A stretch of DNA of 64,000 bases, from assembly GCF_025998535.1 (NCBI RefSeq), contig NZ_AP024233.1, positions 1,930,001-1,994,000 of the forward strand. Direction: 5' to 3'. Below are positions 33,843-43,306 of the stretch, one piece after another. This stretch comes from Desulfolithobacter dissulfuricans. GTDB lineage: Bacteria; Desulfobacterota; Desulfobulbia; Desulfobulbales; Desulfobulbaceae. Made by a program: the position numbers and the translations under genes. The notes beneath the pieces are model-generated. The model saw nothing but the letters and a program-made list of their open reading frames with translations, had not been told where the DNA came from and did no database searches. Every line of letters begins with the position of its first letter. Within the stretch, counting starts at the first letter, position 1.

Positions 33843-34363
33843 AGATATATTCGTCAGGGAGTGCTGTTTTGTGACATGAACTATCCCATCCCCTCAAAAC
33901 CAGCTTAACCGGGGTGTCGGTTTTTACTTGACCAGCTCAAAGAGCGCAAGCCCAAAGCAGCAGGGCTTGCCGTGCAGTCAGGGCACACAATTTCCCTTTA
34001 TCCCCCTCCTCATGCCCGTGCCCGTGAATAAACTACCTCAACTGGATAAATGAAAAACTTTTCCCCTCGTCATCCGCCATACCCTCCCGAAGGATCGCCC
34101 CTTACCTTCACATTACTATCCAGCTGATACTACAGACTTTCCAGCTTACAAACAGGCGCTTTGACAGTGCCATTTCAGGCGGCCTCGGGCCAAGGGGACA
34201 GAATTTTATCAACCCGGCAAAAAAATAATTGTCACAAACCCGGGCTCGTCTGCGAACTCAACAGTATAGCCGCATCGTATTGGTCGCGGGCGGCACCCTG
34301 GCCGGGAACATACCGTTGTAAAGACCGTTAAACACAACCTGAATCAAGGAGAGCTTACCAACC
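33843..34363. other. 521-base intergenic region between sigma gene and DUF6448-like gene
   Basis: No gene is seen. A hairpin GCAAGCCC/GGGCTTGC lies at 33946-33970 without a T run. Near 34313 GGAACA is followed 16 bases later by GTTAAA, which is loosely like an ECF-type promoter, 50 bases before the 34364 gene. This is weak evidence. Confidence 0.35.
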
Positions 34364-34963
34364 ATGAAACCACGCAAAACCATTCTGATCACCCTGTTTG
34401 TTCTGGTATCTTTACCCCTTGTTACCGTAGGGAACGCTTTGGCCCACTGCGACACCGTAGACGGCCCGGTGGTCAAAACAGCGCGGATTGCACTTGACAG
34501 GGAAGATATCACCCCTTTGCTGAAATGGGTCCGACCGGACAAGGAAGATGAAATCCGGGCCGCCTTTCAGAAAACTCTGGCCATGCGCGCCAAAGGACCG
34601 GATGTCAAAGAGTTTGCAGACACCTACTTTTTCGAAACCCTGGTCCGCATCCACCGCGCAGGGGAAGGAGCACCCTACACGGGACTGAAACCCGGAGGAG
34701 CAGTGGACCCGGCGGTTGCCCTGGCTGACAAGGCCCTGGAGAACGGCAATGTTGACAAGCTGGTCACAGTCCTCACCAATGCGATGGCAAGTGGTATCCG
34801 GGAGCGTTTTCAGCTGGTCAAGGAAACCAGGAAACATGCGGATGATTCTGTGGCAGCCGGCCGGGAATTCGTCGAATCCTACGTTACCTTCACCCACTAC
34901 GTGGAAGGGCTCCATGGACTGATCAAAGGCGGAGCAGCCCATCATGGCGAAGCAGGGCATTGA
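34364..34963 (+). CDS. DUF6448-like secreted protein
   Basis: 199 aa with a signal peptide (about residues 1-27, ending NALA, then HCDTVDGPV). The HCDTVDGPV start of the mature protein and the helical, charged body (FADTYFFETLVRIHRAGEGAPYTGL) match the DUF6448 family as I know it. Histidines at both ends (AHCD and AHHGEAGH) could bind metal. The function is not known. The start is behind AAGGAGAG at suitable spacing. The stop is 33 bases from the end of the intron array; before intron insertion it would have converged with the TPR-methyltransferase gene about 110 bases away. Confidence 0.8.
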   Translation: MKPRKTILITLFVLVSLPLVTVGNALAHCDTVDGPVVKTARIALDREDITPLLKWVRPDKEDEIRAAFQKTLAMRAKGPDVKEFADTYFFETLVRIHRAGEGAPYTGLKPGGAVDPAVALADKALENGNVDKLVTVLTNAMASGIRERFQLVKETRKHADDSVAAGREFVESYVTFTHYVEGLHGLIKGGAAHHGEAGH

Positions 34964-34995
34964 TTACAGTCCTCCATAACCAGAGTAAAAACAAA

Positions 34996-37103
34996 ATCGA
35001 GTAGGGTGAGGCAAGGTAATTAAGCTTGCCTCATCCCTCTCACAGAACCGTACGTACGGGCCTCGTATACGGCTCCTGTTTATTTTCCTTCATACTGAAA
35101 CAGAAATTCCGGTCTGTACAGATGCGAGGTCAAAGAGCCCCATTTCCCCATGCAGGCAGCTGTTGGGAAGGGCATAATGGCTCAGTGGACTTGCTGCATT
35201 GGCCCAGGAGTTCATCTTGATACTTTTGAACTCTCCTCTATAGCCCAGCTGTCTCAGTCTGCGGTGTAGCCTGCGCGGCTTTTTCCACAGCTTCAACTGA
35301 ACAGCACGCAGCCGTCTTCTGATCCACCTCATCAGCCGAGAAAACTCACCCTTGCAGTTCGCTATTCGAAAGTAGTTGGCAAAACCCCTCAGCAACCGGT
35401 TGAGATCGGCTATCACCTTCTCAAGGTTCACCGGGGAGTTACGCCGGGTCATCGCCTTGACCTTCGCCTTGAAGGCCCTCACCTTGCCTCGCTGTATTCG
35501 GGTCATCACGGAGTGGATACAAACTCCAAGAAATTTAATCCCTTTGAGGCTGTGGCTTATATGGGTCTTTTCCTGGTTGACGGTCAACAGCAGTTCTTCT
35601 TCAAGATAACGACTGGCCTGGTTCAGTGCATTTTCGGCTGCGCTCTTTGACTGGCACAGGATCAGGATGTCGTCCGCATAGCGGACGATGCGGTGGCCAC
35701 GATTCTTCATAAACTGATCGAAGGAATCAAGGTATACGTTGGCAATCAACGGGCTGATAACTCCGCCCTGCGGACTGCCGACCTCGCTGGCCTGCCAACC
35801 ATCTCCTGTCAGAACACCGCTTTTCAAAAACTTCTCCAGCAGACCAAGAATACTTCCATCGCTGACCCGGCGACGAAACGAGGCAAGGATCAGGTCATGG
35901 TTCAACGTGTCGAAACATTTCGACAGATCCATGTCCACTACCCATTTCCGCTCGTACGTCCGGATGAACATCGTGGCCTTGCTGATCGCCTGGTGACAAC
36001 TCCGACCAGGACGGTAGCCGTAGCTCGACGGATGGAAATCGCGGTCAAATATTGGTTGAAGTATATCCAGCAGGGCCTGCTGTACCACACGGTCACGGAC
36101 TGCAGGTATGCCGAGTAGCCGTTTCCCGCCGTTCAGCTTCGGGATCTCCACCCGTCGCACGGCCAGCGGTTGGTAGCTCTTGTCCTGCAGTTCCGTCAGG
36201 AGATGATCGATATTGGTCGCAAATGAGCCGGCAAAATCATCGATGGACTGGCCGTCTATACCGGCAGCTCCTTTCGAGAATTTCACCTTGTAGAATGCCT
36301 TGACCAGGTTCTCCCGGCTCAGCATTCGATCATATAGGCTGTACCAGACTTCAACCATGCTCCTGTCCTGCGTTTCCCTTCCTCTATTTCCACCCGGAGA
36401 CTTCGGTTCTTCAATGGGCGCGACCGCTTTCTATCCTCATGGGCAATATACGATCAACACTCCCATCTACTCCGGTGAACGGCCAAAATCGGCAGAGGAC
36501 CTGTCACGGCATACCGCCGATAGCGTGCCCCGTCCCGTCGGACGGCTTGTGTTCAGTCTGCCAGGTGTCCATAGATTCCGGAAAACCTTCAAATAAACTT
36601 CATCCCTTCGCAACAGATATGGCTTTTGGCTCATAACTGCCCCCAACGAACCAGGCCGTTGGGTCATCCCGGTTTTATCCTCCACACTGTTACCAGGCTT
36701 CACAGGCCGGAATTTCATCACTACTACGGAATCATCTGCCACCTCACACCGCTTCGATCCGCCTTGGATTTCTCCTTGTGCTTCTCTTTTTCCGCTTAAT
36801 GCGGAAACAGTGCAAGGCTTCCCCGGTTAAGGCGAACTCCCTGTGAGCGACCACATCCTCAATCACGTATCAGGACTGACCAGGTATCGGGCTTCGCGCT
36901 ATTTAGGACGCTTACCCTCCTGATACGCCGAATCAGGTTCGCTTGCGCTATGTGCCGCTCACCTCCTATCGCTTCCTTCAGACCCTGCCGTTACCAGCAA
37001 CGCCCTCGAAGTCTGCGCTTATCTGCGATTCGGATTGTCTTCCCCCTGGTCAGGGTGACGCCTGCTTAACACAGGCTGGGTTTGCCCGCCATGCCGGGCA
37101 AAC
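34996..37103 (-). mobile_element. group II intron copy 1 (downstream-most of three)
   Basis: On the minus strand it begins GTTTGCCCGGCATGG (a GUGYG-like 5' end) and ends CACCCTACTCGAT. Domain V (GAGCCGTATACGAGGC ... GTACGGTTCTGTGAG) is at about 35037-35075, and domain VI forms the hairpin ATGAGGCAAG/CTTGCCTCA next to the 3' end. It encodes one reverse transcriptase-maturase without endonuclease domain, as in bacterial class C introns. It has an 18-base segment near 37010 missing in the other copies and the most divergent maturase. Boundaries are inferred from where the copies stop matching their flanks. Confidence 0.85.
35090..36358 (-). CDS. ltrA: group II intron reverse transcriptase/maturase, copy 1
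   Basis: 422 aa. Reverse transcriptase palm and fingers with QPLAVRRVEIPK, SYGYRPGRSCHQAI, catalytic WVVDMDLSKCFDTLNHDLI near residue 139 and RYADDILIL with YADD at 227-230. A maturase (X) domain follows (about 300-400, LRGFANYFRIANCKGEFSRL). No HNH endonuclease motif at the end, the usual state for introns that insert after terminators. It helps the intron splice and copies it into new sites. It differs from the other two copies at about nine residues (for example MVEVWY for MVDVWY). Confidence 0.95.
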   Translation of the reverse strand: MVEVWYSLYDRMLSRENLVKAFYKVKFSKGAAGIDGQSIDDFAGSFATNIDHLLTELQDKSYQPLAVRRVEIPKLNGGKRLLGIPAVRDRVVQQALLDILQPIFDRDFHPSSYGYRPGRSCHQAISKATMFIRTYERKWVVDMDLSKCFDTLNHDLILASFRRRVSDGSILGLLEKFLKSGVLTGDGWQASEVGSPQGGVISPLIANVYLDSFDQFMKNRGHRIVRYADDILILCQSKSAAENALNQASRYLEEELLLTVNQEKTHISHSLKGIKFLGVCIHSVMTRIQRGKVRAFKAKVKAMTRRNSPVNLEKVIADLNRLLRGFANYFRIANCKGEFSRLMRWIRRRLRAVQLKLWKKPRRLHRRLRQLGYRGEFKSIKMNSWANAASPLSHYALPNSCLHGEMGLFDLASVQTGISVSV

Positions 37104-39193
37104 ATCGAGTAGGGTGAGGCAAGGTAATTAAGCTTGCCTCATCCCTCTCACAGAACCGTACGTACGGGCCTCGTATACGGCTCCTGTTTATTTTCCTTCA
37201 TACTGAAACAGAAATTCCGGTCTGTACAGATGCGAGGTCAAAGAGCCCCATTTCCCCATGCAGGCAGCTGTTGGGAAGGGCATAATGGCTCAGTGGACTT
37301 GCTGCATTGGCCCAGGAGTTCATCTTGATACTTTTGAACTCTCCTCTATAGCCCAGCTGTCTCAGTCTGCGGTGTAGCCTGCGCGGCTTTTTCCACAGCT
37401 TCAACTGAACAGCACGCAGCCGCCTTCTGATCCACCCCATCAGCCGAGAAAACTCACCCTTGCAGTTCGCTATCCGAAAGTAGTTGGCAAAACCCCTCAG
37501 CAACCGGTTGAGGTCGGCTATCACCTTCTCAAGATTCACCGGGGAGTTACGCCGGGTCATCGCCTTGACCTTCGCCTTGAAGGCCCTCACCTTGCCTCGC
37601 TGTATTCGGGTCATCACGGAGTGGATACAAACTCCAAGAAATTTAATCCCTTTGAGGCTGTGGCTTATATGGGTCTTTTCCTGGTTGACGGTCAACAGCA
37701 GTTCTTCTTCAAGATAACGACTGGCCTGGTTCAGTGCATTTTCGGCTGCGCTCTTTGACTGGCACAGGATCAGGATGTCGTCCGCATAGCGGACGATGCG
37801 GTGGCCACGATTCTTCATAAACTGATCGAAGGAATCAAGGTATACGTTGGCAATCAACGGGCTGATAACTCCGCCCTGCGGACTGCCGACCTCGCTGGCC
37901 TGCCAACCATCTCCTGTCAGAACACCGCTTTTCAAAAACTTCTCCAGCAGACCAAGAATACTTCCATCGCTGACCCGGCGACGGAACGAGGCAAGGATCA
38001 GGTCATGGTTCAACGTGTCGAAGCATTTCGACAGATCCATGTCCACTACCCATTTCCGCTCGTACGTCCGGATGAACATCGTGGCTTTGCTGATTGCCTG
38101 GTGACAACTCCGACCAGGACGGTAGCCGTAGCTCGACGGATGGAAATCGCGGTCAAATATTGGTTGAAGTATATCCAGCAGGGCCTGCTGTACCACACGG
38201 TCACGGACTGCAGGTATGCCGAGTAGCCGTTTCCCGCCGTTCGGCTTCGGGATCTCCACCCGTCGCACGGCCAGCGGCTGGTAGCTCTTGTCCTGCAGTT
38301 CCGTCAGGAGATGATCGATATTGGTCGCAAGTGATCCGGCAAAATCATCGATGGACTGGCCGTCTATACCGGCAGCTCCTTTCGAGGATTTCACCTTGTA
38401 GAATGCCTTGACCAGGTTCTCCCGGCTCAGCATTCGATCATATAGGCTGTACCAGACGTCAACCATGCTCCTGTCCTGCGTTTCCCTTCCTCTATTTCCA
38501 CGTGGAGACTTCGGTTCTTCAATGGGCGCGACCGCTTTCTATCCTCATGGGCAATATACGATCAACACTCCCATCTACTCCGATGAACGGCCAAAATCGG
38601 CAGAGGACCTGTCACGGCATACCGCCGATAGCGTGCCCCGTCCCGTCGGACGGCTTGTGTTCAGTCTGCCAGGTGTCCATAGATTCCGGAAAACCTTCAA
38701 ATAAACTTCATCCCTTCGCAACAGATATGGCTTTTGGCTCATAACTGCCCCCAACGAACCAGGCCGTTGGGTCATCCCGGTTTTATCCTCCACACTGTTA
38801 CCAGGCTTCACAGGCCGGAATTTCATCACTACTACGGAATCATCTGCCACCTCACACCGCTTCGATCCGCCTTGGATTTCTCCTTGTGCTTCTCTTTTTC
38901 CGCTTAATGCGGAAACAGTGCAAGGCTTCCCCGGTTAAGGCGAACTCCCTGTGAGCGACCACATCCTCAATCACGTATCAGGACTGACCAGGTATCGGGC
39001 TTCGCGCTATTTAGGACGCTTACCCTCCTGATACGCCGAATCAGGTTCGCTTGCGCTATGTGCCGCTCACTTCCTATCGCTTCCTTCAGACCCTGCCGTT
39101 ACCAGCAACGCCCTTACGATTCGGATTGTCTTCCCCTGGTCAGGGTGACGCCTGCTTAACACAGGCTGGGTTTGCCCGCCATGCCGGGCAAAC
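37104..39193 (-). mobile_element. group II intron copy 2 (middle)
   Basis: Nearly identical to the copies on both sides, with the same GTTTGCCCGG start and CTACTCGAT end. On the minus strand its 5' end directly follows the last base of copy 3 and its last base is directly followed by copy 1. Domain V is at about 37145-37183. The 5' region includes a strong GTTTGCCCG/CGGGCAAAC hairpin. Confidence 0.85.
37198..38466 (-). CDS. ltrA: group II intron reverse transcriptase/maturase, copy 2
   Basis: 422 aa, same architecture as copy 1 with intact YADD motif (227-230) and maturase domain. It differs from copy 3 at only two residues that I noticed (RLMGWIRR against RLMRWIRR, and KKPRRL against KKPCRL). 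No frameshift or stop, so it appears functional. The high identity suggests very recent duplication or ongoing gene conversion. Confidence 0.95.
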   Translation of the reverse strand: MVDVWYSLYDRMLSRENLVKAFYKVKSSKGAAGIDGQSIDDFAGSLATNIDHLLTELQDKSYQPLAVRRVEIPKPNGGKRLLGIPAVRDRVVQQALLDILQPIFDRDFHPSSYGYRPGRSCHQAISKATMFIRTYERKWVVDMDLSKCFDTLNHDLILASFRRRVSDGSILGLLEKFLKSGVLTGDGWQASEVGSPQGGVISPLIANVYLDSFDQFMKNRGHRIVRYADDILILCQSKSAAENALNQASRYLEEELLLTVNQEKTHISHSLKGIKFLGVCIHSVMTRIQRGKVRAFKAKVKAMTRRNSPVNLEKVIADLNRLLRGFANYFRIANCKGEFSRLMGWIRRRLRAVQLKLWKKPRRLHRRLRQLGYRGEFKSIKMNSWANAASPLSHYALPNSCLHGEMGLFDLASVQTGISVSV

Positions 39194-41285
39194 ATCGAGT
39201 AGGGTGAGGCAAGGTAATTAAGCTTGCCTCATCCCTCTCACAGAACCGTACGTACGGGCCTCGTATACGGCTCCTGTTTATTTTTCCTTCATACTGAAAC
39301 AGAAATTCCGGTCTGTACAGATGCGAGGTCAAAGAGCCCCATTTCCCCATGCAGGCAGCTGTTGGGAAGGGCATAATGGCTCAGTGGACTTGCTGCATTG
39401 GCCCAGGAGTTCATCTTGATACTTTTGAACTCTCCTCTATAGCCCAGCTGTCTCAGTCTGCGGTGTAGCCTGCACGGCTTTTTCCACAGCTTCAACTGAA
39501 CAGCACGCAGCCGTCTTCTGATCCACCTCATCAGCCGAGAAAACTCACCCTTGCAGTTCGCTATCCGAAAGTAGTTGGCAAAACCCCTCAGCAACCGGTT
39601 GAGGTCGGCTATCACCTTCTCAAGGTTCACCGGGGAGTTACGCCGGGTCATCGCCTTGACCTTTGCCTTGAAGGCCCTCACCTTGCCTCGCTGTATTCGG
39701 GTCATCACGGAGTGGATACAAACTCCAAGAAATTTAATCCCTTTGAGGCTGTGGCTTATATGGGTCTTTTCCTGGTTGACGGTCAACAGCAGTTCTTCTT
39801 CAAGATAACGACTGGCCTGGTTCAGTGCATTTTCGGCTGCGCTCTTTGACTGGCACAGGATCAGGATGTCGTCCGCATAGCGGACGATGCGGTGGCCACG
39901 ATTCTTCATAAACTGATCGAAGGAATCAAGGTATACGTTGGCAATCAACGGGCTGATAACTCCGCCCTGCGGACTGCCGACCTCGCTGGCCTGCCAACCA
40001 TCTCCTGTCAGAACACCGCTTTTCAAAAACTTCTCCAGCAGACCAAGAATACTTCCATCGCTGACCCGGCGACGGAACGAGGCAAGGATCAGGTCATGGT
40101 TCAACGTGTCGAAGCATTTCGACAGATCCATGTCCACTACCCATTTCCGCTCGTACGTCCGGATGAACATCGTGGCTTTGCTGATTGCCTGGTGACAACT
40201 CCGACCAGGACGGTAGCCGTAGCTCGACGGATGGAAATCGCGGTCAAATATTGGTTGAAGTATATCCAGCAGGGCCTGCTGTACCACACGGTCACGGACT
40301 GCAGGTATGCCGAGTAGCCGTTTCCCGCCGTTCGGCTTCGGGATCTCCACCCGTCGCACGGCCAGCGGCTGGTAGCTCTTGTCCTGCAGTTCCGTCAGGA
40401 GATGATCGATATTGGTCGCAAGTGATCCGGCAAAATCATCGATGGACTGGCCGTCTATACCGGCAGCTCCTTTCGAGGATTTCACCTTGTAGAATGCCTT
40501 GACCAGGTTCTCCCGGCTCAGCATTCGATCATATAGGCTGTACCAGACGTCAACCATGCTCCTGTCCTGCGTTTCCCTTCCTCTATTTCCACGTGGAGAC
40601 TTCGGTTCTTCAATGGGCGCGACCGCTTTCTATCCTCATGGGCAATATACGATCAACACTCCCATCTACTCCGATGAACGGCCAAAATCGGCAGAGGACC
40701 TGTCACGGCATACCGCCGATAGCGTGCCCCGTCCCGTCGGACGGCTTGTGTTCAGTCTGCCAGGTGTCCATAGATTCCGGAAAACCTTCAAATAAACTTC
40801 ATCCCTTCGCAACAGATATGGCTTTTGGCTCATAACTGCCCCCAACGAACCAGGCCGTTGGGTCATCCCGGTTTTATCCTCCACACTGTTACCAGGCTTC
40901 ACAGGCCGGAATTTCATCACTACTACGGAATCATCTGCCACCTCACACCGCTTCGATCCGCCTTGGATTTCTCCTTGTGCTTCTCTTTTTCCGCTTAATG
41001 CGGAAACAGTGCAAGGCTTCCCCGGTTAAGGCGAACTCCCTGTGAGCGACCACATCCTCAATCACGTATCAGGACTGACCAGGTATCGGGCTTCGCGCTA
41101 TTTAGGACGCTTACCCTCCTGATACGCCGAATCAGGTTCGCTTGCGCTATGTGCCGCTCACTTCCTATCGCTTCCTTCAGACCCTGCCGTTACCAGCAAC
41201 GCCCTTACGATTCGGATTGTCTTCCCCCTGGTCAGGGTGACGCCTGCTTAACACAGGCTGGGTTTGCCCGCCATGCCGGGCAAAC
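39194..41285 (-). mobile_element. group II intron copy 3 (upstream-most)
   Basis: Its 5' end, GTTTGCCCGG at 41285, lies one base beyond the T run of the TPR-methyltransferase terminator, the preferred landing site of bacterial class C introns. Its 3' end abuts copy 2. Domain V is at about 39235-39273. Removing all three units would join the terminator T run to TTTTGTTTTTACTC, consistent with an original uninterrupted T-rich tail. Confidence 0.85.
39289..40557 (-). CDS. ltrA: group II intron reverse transcriptase/maturase, copy 3
   Basis: 422 aa with the same reverse transcriptase and maturase domains and intact YADD motif (227-230). Distinguished by KKPCRLHRR in the C-terminal basic region. 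The gene is uninterrupted. Which copy is the parent cannot be decided from sequence alone, but copies 2 and 3 are closest to each other. Confidence 0.95.
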   Translation of the reverse strand: MVDVWYSLYDRMLSRENLVKAFYKVKSSKGAAGIDGQSIDDFAGSLATNIDHLLTELQDKSYQPLAVRRVEIPKPNGGKRLLGIPAVRDRVVQQALLDILQPIFDRDFHPSSYGYRPGRSCHQAISKATMFIRTYERKWVVDMDLSKCFDTLNHDLILASFRRRVSDGSILGLLEKFLKSGVLTGDGWQASEVGSPQGGVISPLIANVYLDSFDQFMKNRGHRIVRYADDILILCQSKSAAENALNQASRYLEEELLLTVNQEKTHISHSLKGIKFLGVCIHSVMTRIQRGKVRAFKAKVKAMTRRNSPVNLEKVIADLNRLLRGFANYFRIANCKGEFSRLMRWIRRRLRAVQLKLWKKPCRLHRRLRQLGYRGEFKSIKMNSWANAASPLSHYALPNSCLHGEMGLFDLASVQTGISVSV

Positions 41286-41286
41286 T

Positions 41287-41323
41287 AAAAAAGAACGGGG
41301 GCCTTCGGGCTCCCGTTCTTTTT
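41287..41323 (-). terminator. terminator of TPR-methyltransferase gene and intron target
   Basis: On the minus strand AAGAACGGGAGCC pairs with GGCCCCCGTTCTT (one mismatch) around CGAA, followed by a T run. It ends one base before the 5' end of the intron array and lies 38 bases after the methyltransferase stop. Confidence 0.9.
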
Positions 41324-41360
41324 CTGCCACCGGGCAGGCAGTATATCGTCCCCTGCACTT

Positions 41361-42722
41361 CTAGCTTTTTCGGGCTTCCCCTGACGGCTGAACGTTTTTC
41401 TGCAGTACATAGAGGCGTCCATCTATCCAGCCGCACTTTTCCCGACGGATTCCCTGGGTTCGAGTGGCCCGAACCGTAAAACCGTGCTCGGCTGCGAGTG
41501 TCCTGAGATAGGTGTCGTCATGGGCATAGCGGCCTGATTCCCGCAGGACATATCCCCTCTTCTTCTCTCCGGCCGCATAGTCTTCCACTGAAAAGAGCAA
41601 CCACCCGCCCGGAACAGTAGAGGCTGCCATGGCAGCAAAAACGGGTTGCAGATCTCCGAGATAGATAAAGACATCGGCGGCCAGCAGCAGGTCAAACCGC
41701 TGGTCCGTGTTCCCCAGAAAGGCCACGATGTCACCCTGATGCAACCGGTCATAGACTGCTTTGGCCCGCGCCTGGGCAAGCATACCGCTGGAGAGATCCA
41801 CACCGGTCAGGTCACCGACCAGGTCCCTGAAGACCTGCCCGGCAAGACCGGTGCCGCAGCCGAGATCCACCCCCCGGGCAAGGGGGAGACCTTCCGGAGC
41901 CAGATCATCGAACAGGGTGCGCAGATCCCGTGGCACGGTATAGCCCAGAACCTCCTGGATATGGGTATCAAAATGGCCCGCGTAGCGGTCAAAAACGTCC
42001 TGCACATAAGATGGCGGCGCTTGAGCAGTGGTCTGGCCGGTACATGCCGCGAGCAGGTGGCGGGCAGGCGCGTGCCGGGGATCCTGCTCCAGCACCTGCT
42101 GCAACTGCTCTTTTGCCTGGCCCGACCGGCCGTCACTCAGGTAGACACCGGCCAGGTTGTAGTGCATGCGCACGTCACCGGGCACCAGATCCAGACTGCG
42201 GCGAAAACAGTCTGCCGCCTCCTGTAACCGGTCCATCTTGGCATATACCACCCCCAGGTTGTTGAGGGCCAGGGGATAATCCGGCTCTTCCTGCAGGGCC
42301 AGTTCCAGATGATGTGCCGCCTCGGCTGTCCTGCCCAGGTCGGCAAGCAGCTTGCCCAGGTTGTTATGCGCTATGGCATTTGCCGGATCAGCCTGCAGGG
42401 CGCGGCGATAACAGAACAGCGCCTCCTGCCCCTGTCCCTCTTCCTCATGCAGGGCCCCGAGATTGATATGGATGGATGGATCCTGGGGTGCCTTTTCCAG
42501 GGCCTGCCGGTAACACTGGATAGCCCGGTCACGGCGGCCAGTGGTGGCATAGAGAAGGCCCAGGTTGGCAAGCACCTTGGGATGACCGGGCAGGATACCA
42601 AGCACCTGGTGGTACGCTTCTTCTGCAGCCTCCATATTGCCCTGCTGGTGCATGGCCACGGCCCGGGTAAAGAGCTGCTGCGGATCTGATGTTATCGTGT
42701 CGGAAGGTTGCCGGTACTGCAT
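41361..42722 (-). CDS. TPR-repeat SAM-dependent methyltransferase
   Basis: I chose the ATG at 42722 (MQYRQPSDTITSDPQQLF, 453 aa) over an upstream TTG. Residues 15-250 carry about seven tetratricopeptide repeats (for example AIAHNNLGKLLADLGRTAEAAHHLE). A class I methyltransferase domain follows (about 275-440) with SAM-binding GVDLGCGTGLAG near residue 282 and an acidic DVFIYLGDL. The substrate is unknown; the TPR region probably holds a protein partner. Its terminator is the site of the intron array. It stands alone, divergent from the sensor kinase at 43307 across 584 bases. Confidence 0.88.
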   Translation of the reverse strand: MQYRQPSDTITSDPQQLFTRAVAMHQQGNMEAAEEAYHQVLGILPGHPKVLANLGLLYATTGRRDRAIQCYRQALEKAPQDPSIHINLGALHEEEGQGQEALFCYRRALQADPANAIAHNNLGKLLADLGRTAEAAHHLELALQEEPDYPLALNNLGVVYAKMDRLQEAADCFRRSLDLVPGDVRMHYNLAGVYLSDGRSGQAKEQLQQVLEQDPRHAPARHLLAACTGQTTAQAPPSYVQDVFDRYAGHFDTHIQEVLGYTVPRDLRTLFDDLAPEGLPLARGVDLGCGTGLAGQVFRDLVGDLTGVDLSSGMLAQARAKAVYDRLHQGDIVAFLGNTDQRFDLLLAADVFIYLGDLQPVFAAMAASTVPGGWLLFSVEDYAAGEKKRGYVLRESGRYAHDDTYLRTLAAEHGFTVRATRTQGIRREKCGWIDGRLYVLQKNVQPSGEARKS

Positions 42723-42883
42723 TGGGATATTGAAAACAGAGATACGTTCGGGTTCCGTGACATCCTGAAGAACAGCCAGGTGCCACAAAAGTCCTCATGA
42801 GCGATCGATCCTCTGCAGACAAAAAATACACCAGCAAAAGCGGGTGGACAAGGGGACAAAACAGGTATTGGAAAAACTTTTCT

Positions 42884-43051
42884 GATTACCATCAATCTTC
42901 AGCATTGAAACCGGTGTCGACCTCACCCGTTTCACGGGACGCCATAAACCCGTCCCTGGGGGCTTGACTGTGGCCATCCAGGCCACAGACACCCGTGAAA
43001 CAAGTGAGGCCGACACCTTCAGGCATCGGTGGCTGAATTTCAGTGGTAATC
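42884..43051. repeat. 168-bp multi-hairpin dispersed element, copy 2
   Basis: Same ends (GATTACCA, TGGTAATC) and internal hairpins as copy 1, in the same orientation. The long stem reads CACCCGTTTCACGGG against CCCGTGAAACAAGTG, with two mismatches. It occupies part of the 584-base gap between two divergent genes; the rest of that gap shows no gene. Confidence 0.88.
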
Positions 43052-43306
43052 ACAAAAACTTTTTTGCAGTTAAGGAAAGTGGTCCGTACGGACAATCAGG
43101 AATGGTCTTTTCAGTCTCAGAGTGACAACAGCCCGGCTCGAGTATATGATAACTCCAGCCAGGCACAGGCGCCCTGATCCAGAAGCGGCGGCCTCACGCT
43201 GTGTGGCGTGGAGCGGCACGAGAGTGAGACAAAAAAAATCTTCACGACCTCTATCCTGTCATTTGTATGGCTTATGTTTTTTCCCAGGCGAACTGACTTT
43301 TCCGAA

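Noticed and set aside
36467-36742. 91-codon minus-strand frame repeated in each intron upstream of the maturase
   Set aside because: It lies in the catalytic RNA part of the intron; its repetition follows from intron copying, not protein conservation.
35000-41285. CRISPR or phage-related repeat
   Set aside because: The 2.1-kb repeats each carry a maturase and domain V, so they are group II introns, not arrays or prophage.
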